Assembly (NCBI GenBank): GCA_037157565.1 | Contig: JAZHRO010000024.1 | Span: forward strand, 17,924,501 to 17,988,500 | DNA: 64,000 nucleotides | Reading direction: 5' to 3' | Source: Thalassia testudinum | Lineage: Eukaryota; Streptophyta; Magnoliopsida; Alismatales; Hydrocharitaceae | Part shown: piece by piece, positions 45,428 through 57,629 of the stretch | Numbering within the stretch: the stretch's first letter is position 1 | How the letters are laid out: each line of letters opens with the position of its first letter | Position numbers and translations under genes: made by a program | The notes under the pieces: generated by a model | Database searches by the model: none | What the model was told of the DNA's origin: nothing | The model's input: the letters and a program-made list of their open reading frames with translations, nothing else

Positions 45428-46640
45428 GGCCCTCGGATCGAGGGCCAAAATCAAGCAATCAAGACGTACGCTGCACTTGATTCCAACACTGGAGTGGTGG
45501 TGTTTAGCACCACATTGTGAGTGGGAGAGTGAACGCAACAGCTTAAATTGAATTTCTGCTTTGGACGATCCAGTCGTCACGGGCGTCGGGCACCCGAACA
45601 CACGCATCACCTATACATGAATGAGTATGTGGATATGGCATGACACTATTGAGTGCGGTGTAGGCCGGGGGCCATGCATTGTGCATGGGCCTAATTGGGC
45701 CCAAATAAAAGCAAAATCTGAAATTAAAGCACCTAAGTAACAAATTAGGGTAGCCCTAGTAAAGGCCTGATCCCACCCTTAATAGGTGTTGTGTATCCCT
45801 TGGAAAGGCTACCCGCCAATTAATTAACATAATTTTGCCATCAAGGAGGATTAATTAAGGTGATTAACAAACAAGAAAGGGCATTTGAAATCGATTTAAG
45901 TGTCTGAAGAGGCCTTGTGCCTCTGTGAGTTGTGTGTGTGTGTGTATATGTATCAGATAGTATATATGTATATATGTATACTGATAATATATATAGTATA
46001 TATGTAAATACAAATATATATGTATACGTAGTATTGTTTGAGCTCTATTTTGTATATAAATAACATCAGAGCTTTAGTGATATATGTATCCATCACCGTA
46101 GATAAAATAAACATTAATAAAGACCTTATTTTTACCTTAGGCTATGTATATAATTTTTCTAGGGTTATAGCGACACTTATATTGATTACTGTAGGTACAT
46201 TATATGTTACTGTAAATGTTAGTATGTTAACTTAAGTCAGTATAGTATATATCATTACTTATTATTGTACATATATCTAAGTATTATTATTATAAGTTGT
46301 AAATAAATAATATAAAGTATTTAATTATAATTTTTTATGCTTGTTTATAGATAAGTGTTTGCAAGCATTGTAATTCATTCTTGTGTATATAATTGTTTCA
46401 TTCTTTGATTTTTTGATTGATCCATTCATTATTATACATAAAATCAAGCTTTTTAGAATTAAAGAATATTATTGGACTTAGAGAGTGATGTATATCAATA
46501 ACTATCTCCCAGTGAACGACTTGGAATAAACTAGTAAAAATTAAGTAAATAAATAAAATTCACATGACAACGATTTGTATTTGTGCCACATATTACAACA
46601 ACGACGATTTAAAACCCTTTTTTGTATGAACCGGTAGTCG
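45428..46640. other. Intergenic sequence with a palindrome and microsatellites
   Basis: Starts with the palindrome GGCCCTCG-GAT-CGAGGGCC (45428-45446) right at the S2 target site. A GT run followed by TA-rich repeats (45930-46030) and a long AT-rich stretch (46030-46560) follow. No gene is supported; the 65-codon frame at 46038 is AT-driven. Confidence 0.45.
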
Positions 46641-46660
46641 TCGAGCAACTTACATGACTA

Positions 46661-47510
46661 GTGGTGATGCCATTAGCACCAATGGTGATGCCATCAACAT
46701 CTATGGTGGTACCTTCAGCACCACAATAGGTGTTTACATAATTAATGTCAACAATAACAAGATAAGTGATATATAATTGATGCCAACAATACCAAAAAAA
46801 GTGATGAGTGTTTGTAATAAATAGTTAAGCACCATAAAAGTTACTAAATAGGTGGTAGGGGCACCAATATGAAAATGTACGTGATGACATTGGTATCGAA
46901 ACTTATGTGACTTGTGGTGATGCCATTAGTACCAATGGTGTTGCTATTAGCATCTACGGTGGTGCCGTCAACACCACAATAGGTGTTTACATAATTGATG
47001 CCAACAACAATAAGATAAGTGATAAGTAATTGAAGTCAACAATACCGAGAAAATTGATAAGTGTTTGTAATAGATACTTGAGTACTATAGAAGTTACTAA
47101 ATAGGTGGCAAGGGCACCAACATGAAAATGTACGTGGTGACATTGGTATGTAAACTTACGTGACTGGTGGTGATGCCTTTAGCAAAAATTGTGATGCCAT
47201 CAGCATCTACGGTAGTGACATCAACACCTATTTCTCTTCATCAAAATTTGAGATGGTGGTGATGTTTTCATCTATTGTAGTGCCTACAATAGCTATTGGA
47301 GACAGAGTTTCCCTTTCTCTCCACCGAAATTTGAATTGGAATGTGAGAGACATATGTGACTGCATGTGACTCTCTTTTCTCTTAGTTAAAAATAGTAATA
47401 ATACTTTTAGGATCTAAAAGGTGGTCTAACCTTTTATATCCATGAACATATGTGACTTTTCTACGTGACTTCACCCCATCTACATGGCATCCACCTCAAT
47501 GTGGCATGTG
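46661..47510. repeat. 253-bp tandem repeat array, copy B, with tail
   Basis: GTGGTGATGCC recurs at 46661, 46914 and 47167, exactly 253 bp apart, and the intervening sequence aligns (ACAATAGGTGTTTACATAATT, AGTGTTTGTAATA, GAAAATGTACGTG). The third unit breaks off near 47230 and is followed by a non-repeated tail (47240-47510) shared with copy A. Within the unit there is a finer GATGCCATTAGCACC / GATGCCATCAACA repetition. Satellite-like organisation, low copy number here. Confidence 0.85.
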
Positions 47511-47711
47511 GAATGGGTATAATGGTGGGTATAAAATAGAGCACCTCTCCTTTTTTTCTTTTTATAATGTAAAAAAAATGAGTTGATAATGTGATGTTAG
47601 TGGATATTTTTTTAATAATATAAGTGAGAGTGGAGAATGGTAATGGATATTTTTATAATGTGATAAAATGAGACATTTTTTCATGCACTCCATGCGAGGC
47701 AATCTCGAAAC
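47511..47711. other. AT-rich segment before solo LTR C1
   Basis: Contains repeated GATATTTTTNTAAT and GTGGATATT words (47590-47670) and a GGTATAATGGTGGGTATAAAA stretch. It resembles a miniature inverted-repeat element fragment, but no terminal inverted repeats or target duplication were found. Confidence 0.3.
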
Positions 47712-48433
47712 CCACCTGTTTGTCACGCTTGATCGGGTTTTAAGAATGTCGTGTTGTAGTACAGCCGAAAAAACGTTCAAAACAAATACAATTTTATTAC
47801 TCAAATTTTAAAGTCGAGGTCGAACACAGAGAGTAAATTAGGGTTTAGAAATCAAGATCACAACTTTAGAATTTAAAAGAATATGCAATAAGATCAATGT
47901 TATAGTGCAAAAAGATAGGAGTAAATGTAAGGCACAAAATACTAAAAGAACCAATGTATGTCAATTGAACTCAAAATTGGACATCTGATTTGTGAATCAG
48001 ACGCCTTAAAATGATTATGCTACAGTGCTTGGCTCTTTCTTTTCTTCTACTTCTTCTCCTGTTCTTCTTTCTCTGTCTCTGCTAGCTGCCTTTGTCTTCA
48101 ATCTTCTTCTTCCTTCTTTCTCTTCTTCTTTATCTTCCTTCTTCTCTGTTCTCTGGCTCCTCCTTTCTTTCTTCTGATTTTGCCTTGGCTTCTTTCTTCT
48201 TCAGCTTTGCTTGCCTTAGTCCTTAGCTTCCTCTGCCTTCTTCTTCTCCTTTGGATTTCTTCTTTCTCTCTCACTTGCTGGCTACCTTTCCTTTCCCTTC
48301 AGCTTCTTCTACCTTCAGTTTCTTCCTTCCCTTCCTTTCTCTGCCTTAGCCTGCTTCCTTGCCTTCTCCTTCTTCTTCCTTAGCTTCTCTTCTCCTCTTC
48401 GGCCTGCAGAGCAAAACCTACCCCCTACCTACG

Positions 48434-51188
48434 TGTTCGTACGCTTTTGTGCGGGTTTTAAAGAGAATATCACGTTGTAGTATAACCGACAAAACGTTCA
48501 AACAAATATAGAGAATTTTATTACTCGAAAAACTAGAGTCTCCGAGGTCGAACACAGGGAGCAATCTCAGTACTTTCAAAACCAAAGAATACAACTTTTA
48601 AATGAAAGTAATTGATTAAAAGAGAGAGTTATATAAAAAGAATTTCTAAAAGAAAATAAAATTAGACGTTTGATTTCTATATCAGACGTCTTAAATGTAA
48701 TCTTCTTTCTCTCTTCTGCCTTCTTTTTCTTTGTCTTCTCTGCTTCTTTTCTTCCGAAGGCTTCTTCTTCCTGCCTTTGTTCCTCTCTTGTCTTCCTTTT
48801 CTTTTTGGGTTTTTCTGCAGTCCTTCCTTCTCTCAGATCTCTGCCTTGCTCAGCTTCCTTTCTTCAGAATTCCTTCTTCTTCTGCTCCTGTTCCTTCTTT
48901 GTGCTTTCCTTCGAAGTTTTCTCCTTCCTTGTCTTCTCTGCGAGGGCTTCTCCTTCTTTCTCTGCTACACTCAGCCTCTTCTTCCTTCTTTTCTTCCCTT
49001 GCTGCAGTGGCTAAGTGTTCGCTTCTTCCTCTGCTCCTTCTTTCCTGCGCAAACCACAACCAATGCAAAACCTACCCCCGTCCCTCTACCCAAACGTCTC
49101 TCTCTTTCTCTGCAACTTGCTCAAGGATGCTCTCCCAGAGCCACACGGGTAATCGGGTCGGATTCGCACCCGGGAACAGGTGCACCTGCAGGTGGGTGAT
49201 GCGCGAGGAGTGTGTAGGTTAGGGTCGGGTCGGATCTCGCCAGATCCGCGAGGTGAAACCGCGGACGAGGCAGGCATGGGTCAGGTGAGGGACCTCACCC
49301 CTGTGCTTTCGGAGGCGGTAAGCATAAAACACAAAAATAATTTAAACCATACCTGCGCGTTGCTTTTCGCCGATGTGGGACTATCTGGCCCGCCCCAATT
49401 TCACGGGCGCCCACAGAGGAGTCCTCGTGCAATTGCCAAGGCTGGGAGCTTCGCAGCGCGCCTTGCAGGCCCCGATTGCTTCGCAACAGCCGCGCGAGCC
49501 TGCTGTGCCTGGAGCCTGGAGCTGCTTCGACCGTTAATGGCGGCAGGAGCTGAAACCTGTCGAAAACGAGCACGGCCTATTGGCCTAATCAGACTAGCTG
49601 GGCACCTTCGCCGTGGCACGGTGAAGATGGTGCACGGTGCTACAGGCCGTAGGATGGCCTAGGCGTGCGTGCCTAGGTCAACCTGTGGCCGGAAGTGTGG
49701 GGTTGTTCGGGAGACTATGGTGGAGGTGTAGAAGGATGATGGATGGGCGGAAGTTGCTCCTGGTGGTAAGGTGGAGCTTACGAGAGGGTTGGCGAGCTGT
49801 GTGGAGGGGCGGAGTGGTGGGAGCGGCTCGCCGGAGGTCGGTCGGAGGCGAGGAAGGTGGAGGTGGTCAGGCACTGTCGGGGGGGCAATTAACTAAAATA
49901 ATAGGGGGAAAAAAGAGAGGAGAGGATGGAGAAGGTATCTGGAGTGGTTTGGAAGGAAGGGAGGCAGCGGAGTGGACGGCGCATAACTGCCGTCGTCGGG
50001 GAAGAAGCACCCTGAGGGAGGGAGCGGCGACGAAGACGAGGTCAGGGGCACGCGCGCCTAGTACTACGCGACGCGGGAGGAAGAGGCGGAGTTGACTCTG
50101 CTGCTGGTATGGCAGCAGAGCGACGAGGAGGGGAGGAGGTCGCCGGAGCTTGCGGGTCTCTTGGCCGGAGATGGGAGAGAGGGAAATTTGGGGGAATCTC
50201 CGTCAAAATCAAGCTGAGGATCTGCGGCCGGGTCTAGGGAGCCTTTTATATGTGTTGGCCGAACCTTCTAGCGCGTGGAGATCGCGCAATCAATCTCTGC
50301 CGGCTCGCCAGAGATGGAAAGAGGGTGGATACCCAAATCTCTCGTGCATTCGCACGAGAGATTAGGTTCACACCAGAGATTGTAATTGGCTTTAGAAGGA
50401 AGGGAATTCCTTAGAGAATCTCCCTTCCATTTATGGGAGGGAATCTCTGAGGGATTAGAGAGGAATCCCTCTCTAAACCTCGCCGGAGATCGGTTCTGCC
50501 CTAACAATGGCGGCAGGACCTGATTGCAAAGGTGGCGAGGAACTTATGGGTCTCTCTGCAAAGATATTCAAAAGATAGGGACCAAATTGTGATTTGGGTG
50601 TACTAAATTGCAAAGTAGGTCAAGATGACCTCCCCTTAGGTCCAAATTTTGGTATAAACCTAATTTGGACCTAGAGAATCTAATGGTGAAGTTGGATTTT
50701 AGGTTTGACCTTGTTTGACTGGACATTTTGCGTAAAAACCTAAATTAGGTTAATTGAAGAGCTAGGACCCTAATCTGGGTCAAACTGGGTCCCAAAGGCC
50801 AAATTAAGTGTTCTAAACCCTAGAGGATGTTTTTTCATGATTTTTAGAGGGTTTACTTGATTTTTATCCTAACCGAAACCTTGTTAATTTAAGCGGGTCT
50901 CTTTTAGGGTTACCAAGTGTCATTTAATTCCTAGATTGCACATAAACCCATTTCTGATTGACTCAACCCAATTTTTATCTCACTTAGACCATTTGACCTA
51001 TGTTTTGTCTCTGAGAAATCTTGTTTATGTACTGCAATGGTAAAATTACAGTTTTAACCTTTATTTCATGTTTTCTTCTCAGAGTACTTATTCCTTCAGT
51101 TAAGCCTTCTTCTAAGTTATGTAGGAGCTTTTATCTTCTTTATTGGGTCAAAATGAGCTAGTTATGGCTCATGATGAGGTTCTCATCA
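48434..51188 (-). repeat. Athila-family solo LTR C2 (inside C1)
   Basis: 2755 bp, TGTTCGTACGC to the hairpin TGATGAGGTTCTCATCA, exact duplication CTACG (48429-48433 and 51189-51193). Same orientation as C1. TATA-like CATATAAAAGG on the minus strand at 50251-50241. The final 60 bp match the young Athila LTR almost base for base, including TTATGGCTCATGATGAGG. Confidence 0.92.
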
Positions 51189-51227
51189 CTACGTGAGCTC
51201 TCTTCTCTCTTTTCTCTCTCAAGTTCC

Positions 51228-53997
51228 TGATGAGAACCTCATCATGAGCCCTAACTAACTTATTTTGACCTAATAAAGTGAACAAAAGCTCTTGCATAAC
51301 CTAGAGGAAGGCCTAACTCAAGAGACCACTGAAATGAAAAGAAAACATAAAATGAAGGGAAAAACTGTAATTTTACCATTACAGTACATCAACAGGATTT
51401 CTCAGGACCTAGACATAGGTCAATTGGACTTAATAAGAGAAAAAGTGGGATGGTTCAGTCAGAAAAGGGTTATTGTGAAATTTAAGAATTAAACGACATT
51501 TTGTAACCCTAAAACAAACCCAATTAATTTCACAAGGTTCTAGTCAGGATAAAAATCAAATAAACCCTCTAAAATTCATGGAAAAATATCCCCTAGGGTT
51601 TAGAACCTTCAATTTGGCTACTGGAACCTGTTTTGACCTAGATTGGGGTCCAAGCTTAATATTTGACCTAATTTGGGTTTTGTACAAAATATCCAGTCAA
51701 ACGTCGTCAAACCTAAAATCCAACTTCACCAATGGATTCCTTAGGTCCAAATAAGGTTTGTGCCAAAATTTGGACATAAGGGAAGGTCATCTTAACCTAC
51801 TTTGCAAAATAATCCACCCAATTACATTCTGGCCCCTAACTTTTGAAAACCTTTGCGAAAACCCCCTCAACCTCTTCGTCACTTTTCGCATTCCGGTCCC
51901 TCTGCCATTAAAGCAAAGGACCCATACCGCCAGCGAAGATTCAAGGAGGATTTCTCCTCGCTTCCCCAGGGAGCTGCTCTCAGATTTGAAAGGGGAGTCC
52001 TCTAAGTCCCCTACCGTCTAAGCAGCTCCCTATGCCCTAATTTGCACCATACCTCTCATGCGAATGCTCGAGAGGTATGGGTGTCGTACCTCCGGTGACC
52101 TCTGGCGAGGATTTTGCTCACCTTCCAAGCTTCAAACCCTCTGCCTGTGCTTATAAATGATGCTCCAGGTCCAGCCGCTAGAGATAAGCTCGACTTGGCC
52201 GAAGAATCACCCCAATTTCGCCTCCTCCCCCAGTCAGGAGTCCAGCGAGCTCCTGCGAGCCCACCTCCTCTTTTTCGTCGCTCTGCCACAATACCAATGG
52301 CAGAGCCACCTTCACTACCTTCCTCCACGTCGTGCAACACCCGCGCGCGCACCTCTAGCCCCGTCGTCGTCACTGTCACCCCTCCCCTGGACATCATCTT
52401 CTCCGGCAACAGCAGGAACGGCCAGCCGCCTCTTCTCCCCCTTCATCCACTCAGCTAGGGTAGAATTATTCCTCTCTCTCCCCTCTTCATTTCCCCTCTC
52501 ATACCACCACCACCTTCTCCACCTTCGGCTGACCACTGGCGAAGGCGTATCCGTCGCTCCGCACCTCCACGCGCCTCGCTAGACCCCTCATCACCTCCGC
52601 CATCACCCGCTGATCATCTTCAGCCCTTCCCCTGACCACCAACACCTCCACACATGGCCACCGAACAAACCCATAAACACAGCCACAGAGTGACCCAGGC
52701 ACGCATGCCTAAGTCACCCCACGGCCTGCCACCCACCATCTCACCTTCGCCAAGACACAGCGAAGCTCCTCGTATGTTTTAATGGGGCCACAAGGCCATA
52801 TTGAGTGATTTCAGGTCGACCCCCTCATTCCGCCATTGATGCTGAAGTAAGGAGCTTGCAGCAGTGCTCCAGGTCGTGTGCCCCAGGCATCAAGGTCCCA
52901 GGTGAAGCGGGATGAGTGCGCGAACTCATACAGCCAAGAGATTGGCTTGGCAATCGACTGCAACAACAGCAATTGAGCAAAGCACCTCCCTGCGGGTGCG
53001 CGAAGAAGCTGGTGGGTGAGCTGCTTAAATAGATTTTGTGTTTCCTCTTCGTTGCCTCCGAACACGGGGTGAGGTCCCCTCGCCCATATACCCGCCTCGT
53101 CCACGACCCACGCTACGCGAACCTAGCTAACCCGTTTACCCTGCACTCCTCGTGCACCACCCACGCCGGTGCACCTGGACCCGGGTGCACTTGACCCGAC
53201 CTGAGTACCCGATAGGCTCTAGGAGACCATTCCTAAGAGAGAAATAGAGAAAGAGAGCGACGCGAGGGAGGGTAGGGGTAGGTTTTGCTGCGTGGTGTTG
53301 TGCAGGAAAGGAGTGAAGGAGGAGGCGCAGCAGAGAAGAAGAAGGAAGGACTTGGAGGCACAGCTGAAGAAGACAAGGCCAAAGTTGAAGAGGGACTTAG
53401 CCGCAGAAGAAGAAAGAAGAAAGAAGAAAGAAGAAAACCAAGGGCAAAGGTAGGAAAAGGCAGGAGCTGAGGAAAGCTAAGTGCAGAAGGAAGAAGGAAG
53501 TAGAGGTGCGACCAAGCAGAGTAGAAGCAGAGAAAGAAAAGGCAAGCACGCAGAGAAAAAGAAGAAGCCAAGGAGAAGGAAGAAAGAAGAAGAAGGCTCG
53601 GCTGAAAAGAAAGACAGAGATCAGAGAATCAAAGTTGAAGGCACTGTAGCAATTGCAAGTTAAGATGTCTGATTCACAAAATCAGACGTCTGACTCACAA
53701 GGAAAGAGAAGGCAGAGAATGGAAGAAAAGGAGAATATTTTTTATCCAATTCTTCTCAATTTCTCTTTTATTGCTACATGTTAATATTCATAAATTCATG
53801 CTTTATATTTTGAATTAGATTTTGAGTAATTTAAGTATTCAAATTACATTTATTGAGGTTAGTATGAATTCCATTTGCTTCCTGTGTTCGACCTCGGATA
53901 CTTAAGCTTTCGAGTAATAAATTCTTAATTGTTCATAACGCTTTTTCGACTAGACTGCAATAAGACTGATTTAAAATATGACAAAGCGTTACGAACA
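51228..53997 (+). repeat. Athila-family solo LTR C3, inverted (inside C1)
   Basis: 2770 bp, TGATGAGAACC to TTACGAACA, exact duplication GTTCC (51223-51227 and 53998-54002). Opposite orientation to C1 and C2. TATA box CTTATAAATGA at 52150-52160. It lies only 34 bp of C1 sequence away from C2, so C2 and C3 form an almost perfect head-to-head inverted repeat of about 2.7-kb arms. Confidence 0.92.
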
Positions 53998-56070
53998 GTT
54001 CCGCTCTCCCAGAGCCACGCTTCTTGGGTAATCGGGTTGGGTACACACCCGGGACCAGGCCCACCGGCGTGCAGTGGTGGGAGAGGTGTGCTAGTCGGGT
54101 CGGGTCACCAAGTCCATGGGGCGTGGTTGCAGACGAGGCGGTCGGGTCGGGTGAGAGAGGCACCTCACCCCGTGAGTTGGAGGCGAAGAGCCTATGGCAA
54201 GAATTCAACTTATGCGGGCGCGGTGCAGCAAAACTTTCCGAGGTGGGACTATCTTCCCACCCCCATCGCGCGCGCCTGCAGCAGAGGCGTTCCTTCGATT
54301 GTAGCTGCAACTACGCCCCTTGACACCAATTGGATGCCTGGAGATGTTCGCGAAGTCTTTCCGCGCAACCTGGGACTGTGACCTGGAGCGGGCACGACCT
54401 GGAGCAGCTTGCAAGCAAGCTTCAAGCCCGGCGTCAATGGAGGAGAGCTCCTGGACCTGAAATCACCACAACGGCCTTGTGGCCACGTTAAAATGCTCAT
54501 GGAGCTTTGCCAAGACACGGCGAGTGTGCAAGGGTGGTTAGCATGGCGTGGGAACGCCTGAGTGAGCATGCCTAGGGCACACTACGACCGTGTGTGTGGG
54601 TGTGTTCAGGGGTGTGTTTGGGTGAGTGGCGGAGTGATATGAGTGGGAAATTATGATCAGGGCATCGAAGCGATGCTTGCGGACCGGTCGGTGAGGAGGG
54701 AGGTGGTCTATGGAGGTGGAGCGAACTCGCCGGAGTTGGTGGTCGGAGGTGAAGGGGATGATGGTGGTGGAGTGCGGCAATAGTCGTTTGAGGGAAATAA
54801 AGAGGGGGAAAGGGAGTAGAAGGTGGAGGAGACTTATCTAAGAGGTGAAGAGATGAAGATGAGATGGAGGTGGCATCTGGCGCGTATTGCCAACACTGGA
54901 GACGAAGATGCTCAGTGAAGATGGTCAGCGAGGATGAAGGGGATGCAGTGGCATCGGCGGATACTGCGCGACGCGGACGAACGTGAGGGGGAGGAACCTG
55001 CCACCGGTATTGTGGCTAGGCAATGAGGGAGAGTAGGAGAGGTTGCCTAAGCTTGATGAGCGAGTTGGCCGGAGGAGAGATGAAATTGAGGGGGTTCTCC
55101 GGCTGATTTCAAGCTTAGGAGATGCAGGGTGAACTAGGGTGTCTTAAATAGGCCCTGAAGGTCGGTTTTGCAGGTAAGATCATCGGCGATGATAACTCGA
55201 GAGAGACCCAAATCTCTCATGCGTTCGCATGAGAGATTGGGTACCAAGTAGGGCCTCAAATTGGGTTCACATTGGATGAGATTTCTCAGATAATCTCCCT
55301 TCCAATTTTGAAGGGGATTCTCTAAGAGATCAGGGAGAAATCACCTTCAAAAACTCACCAGAGTAGGATTCCCTCTCATATAATGGTAGAGGGATCTAAT
55401 TGTAAAGAATGATGAAGAAGTTAGGGGGTCAAATGCAAGGATTTTTTTAAAGATAGGGGTAGAATTGTAATAGGCTGGACCTATTTACAAAGTGGGTCAA
55501 GATGAATTCCCCTTGGGTCCAAATTTTGGCACAAACCTAATATGGACCTAAGGAATCCAATGATGAAGTTGGATTTTGGGTTTGACCACTTTTGACTGGG
55601 AAATTTATGCAAAAATCTAATTTAGGGCAAATATTTGTTTGAGACTTCATTCTAGGTCGAAATGGGTTCTAATGGCCAAATTGAAGGTTCTAAACCGTAG
55701 AGAATATTTTTATATGATTTTTATAGGATTTAGGTGAATTTTATTCTTACTAGAACCTTGTTTAGTCAAGTAGGTTTGTTTTAGGGTCACAAGAAGTCAT
55801 TTAATTCCCAGAACTCACACGAACCATTTTCTGTCTGATTCAACCCACTTATTATCTTGTTAAGATCATTTGACCTGTGTTTAGCCCTTAAGAAATCCCG
55901 TTGTTATACTGCAATGGTAAAATTATAGTTTTACCCCTTGTTTCTTACTTTTATCTCAGAATGATTATTCAGTGAATTATGACCTCCAATTGGTTATGTA
56001 GGTGCTTTTGTTCTCTTTATTAGGTCAAAATAAGCTAGTTAGGGCTCATAATGGTGTTCTCATCACCACC

Positions 56071-56307
56071 TAAACACCCCCCACTAACCCACCCTAAACT
56101 CAAACCCTTAGTTAACACCCCCACCAAACGAAGCCTGAAGGGATCATTCTCGACAATCATTTTCTTTGACAAAATATTTTGATAGTGGCTTTTAGAGTTG
56201 TGTTTTAGAAGGATGAATTGTTCATTTTGGCAAAAGAGATAGCTAACTTGTTGGATGGTGAGTTTGTGGTGGAGAAGAGATCTTCACCGATAGTGGTGGC
56301 CATTCAG
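56071..56307. other. Flank of C1, unclassified
   Basis: A C-rich start (CACCCCCCACTAACCC) followed by ordinary sequence. Nothing recognisable. Confidence 0.3.
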
Positions 56308-57050
56308 TATAGAGAATTTTAGGGGGAAAAGAATTCTCGTTATTATTCAAATAGAGAGGCCCTAGCTCTTTTTATATAGAGAGGCAAAGGGAATACATGA
56401 AAAATCTACTATGTCCTAAAAATAGTAATGTGCCTCGGAAGGCTACCAAAAGATTTATATGAATAGGAAGCGCTACTTAGCCATTAACATCCATCGCTTA
56501 GGAGGAACAAATCGAGCCTCCCCCGCAATGGGGATGCTCAGCTAGACAATCACTAAGCAAACACAAAGGAAACAGAGATTTGGTGACCTAGTTCCACTGC
56601 AAGGGGTGTACATCTAGGGGGAGGATGGTACTCCCAACTATGCACTAGTATTTCTGATATTACAAGATTTTCTCTCCCTCTTTGGGACCCCCTCTCCATT
56701 GGGGGTCCTTCCCTCTATTTATAACATGGAGAGACCTCTAACTTGATGGCCTCTAGTACCTCTTTTGTCAGACTACTTGTCTACTGTCAGGGTATAGGTG
56801 GACAGGTCCATCTAATCATATGTTCGACCCTGGCTGCGCTGAATCTTTTAGCAGGCTGAGTGGGTTTCGGTTGGAGTCCGACTAGCCTTAGGCCGGACGG
56901 GTGGTATCCATCCCACATGTTTACCCTGTAGTTGGGTAGCTGGATCCTTGGTTGGGTCATATGCGGAGTTTTAGATCCGACGACAGTTTTTGCCCCTCAT
57001 CAAATTATAAACACGTAATCAAATATTCAATTTGATTTTATTTCCTAACA
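56308..57050 (-). repeat. Copia-like LTR, leftward
   Basis: The right end reads TTTCCTAACA followed by CTCCCCCGC; on the minus strand this is a G-rich polypurine tract, GCGGGGGAG, then TGTTAGGAAA, the usual junction of small Ty1-copia elements. The minus-strand TATA box TATATAAAAAG is near 56380-56370. The left end is placed at 56308 (TATAGAGAATTTT, expected TGTAGAGAATTTT) and is uncertain; no clear target duplication was found. A second C-rich block occurs inside (56511-56517). Confidence 0.55.
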
Positions 57051-57629
57051 CTCCCCCGCAAGTCTAAACATGGGAGACAGCGAAGACTTGGACCCTTAAG
57101 GTAGTGAAGATCAACTCTTGTTGACGTGGTAGTCCTCTCCTCGTGTCTTCTTGTACACCCTCACAAAGCCAGTCAACGCTTGGTTACTCTTGAGATTCAT
57201 AAGAGTAATGCCTGAATACTTGACATCTTGACAGCTCCCATCTTCAATTCCTATGTCTTTCACTCAACATATAAGGACCTAAACAAAAAATAATCTCAGA
57301 ACTTAAGGCGTTACACACAAGGGCCCCAAAACAAAACACTAGAAACACAAACTTGAAACTCAACAGAACTTAATAAGCAAATGATCACCTTTCCATTTTC
57401 TTTTTCTTGCTTCTTTTGACCGAGATTAGAGAGAGGGAGAAAGGGTGATCCCTCTTTTGGTAGTTTCCTCTTCTCTTTGCCCTCCCCTCCTTGAACGAGA
57501 TATGGCTGATGGTAACACCATCATTAGCCATAAATAACTTGAATTAGTCAAAATCCAGAGATAAATGCTCCTAAATAATTGCTTGAGAGTCGTAATTCCA
57601 CTCAGATCCATTTTGAGGAGAGAACATTA
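57051..57629 (-). other. Possible internal remnant of the copia-like element
   Basis: Begins with the polypurine-like tract (57051-57059). About 0.57 kb without recognisable reverse transcriptase or integrase motifs on either strand. It may be a non-autonomous internal region or unrelated flank. Confidence 0.3.

Larger units (their letters stand above)
47717..56065 (-). repeat. Athila-family solo LTR C1, split by two solo LTRs
   Basis: Ends TGTTTGTCACGC and GTTCTCATCA, exact duplication CCACC (47712-47716 and 56066-56070). Its own sequence is 47717-48433, 51194-51227 and 54003-56065, about 2.81 kb, close to the 2.83 kb of the young Athila LTR. It is clearly related to that LTR (GGTCGAAC leader end, purine-rich tract, CTCTCCCAGAGC, GGGTCGGGTGAGAG, and the AGCTAGTTAGGGCTCAT end). 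Because the plus-strand end corresponds to the sense start, it is oriented leftwards. No internal region, so solo. Confidence 0.9.

Noticed and set aside
46038..46235. 65-codon frame in AT-rich DNA
   Set aside because: Composition is microsatellite-like and AT-driven. There is no domain and no similarity to neighbours.
53233..53571. 112-codon Ser/Phe/Leu-rich minus-strand frame
   Set aside because: It is the antisense of the purine-rich tract of solo LTR C3, the same artefact as in the other Athila LTRs.
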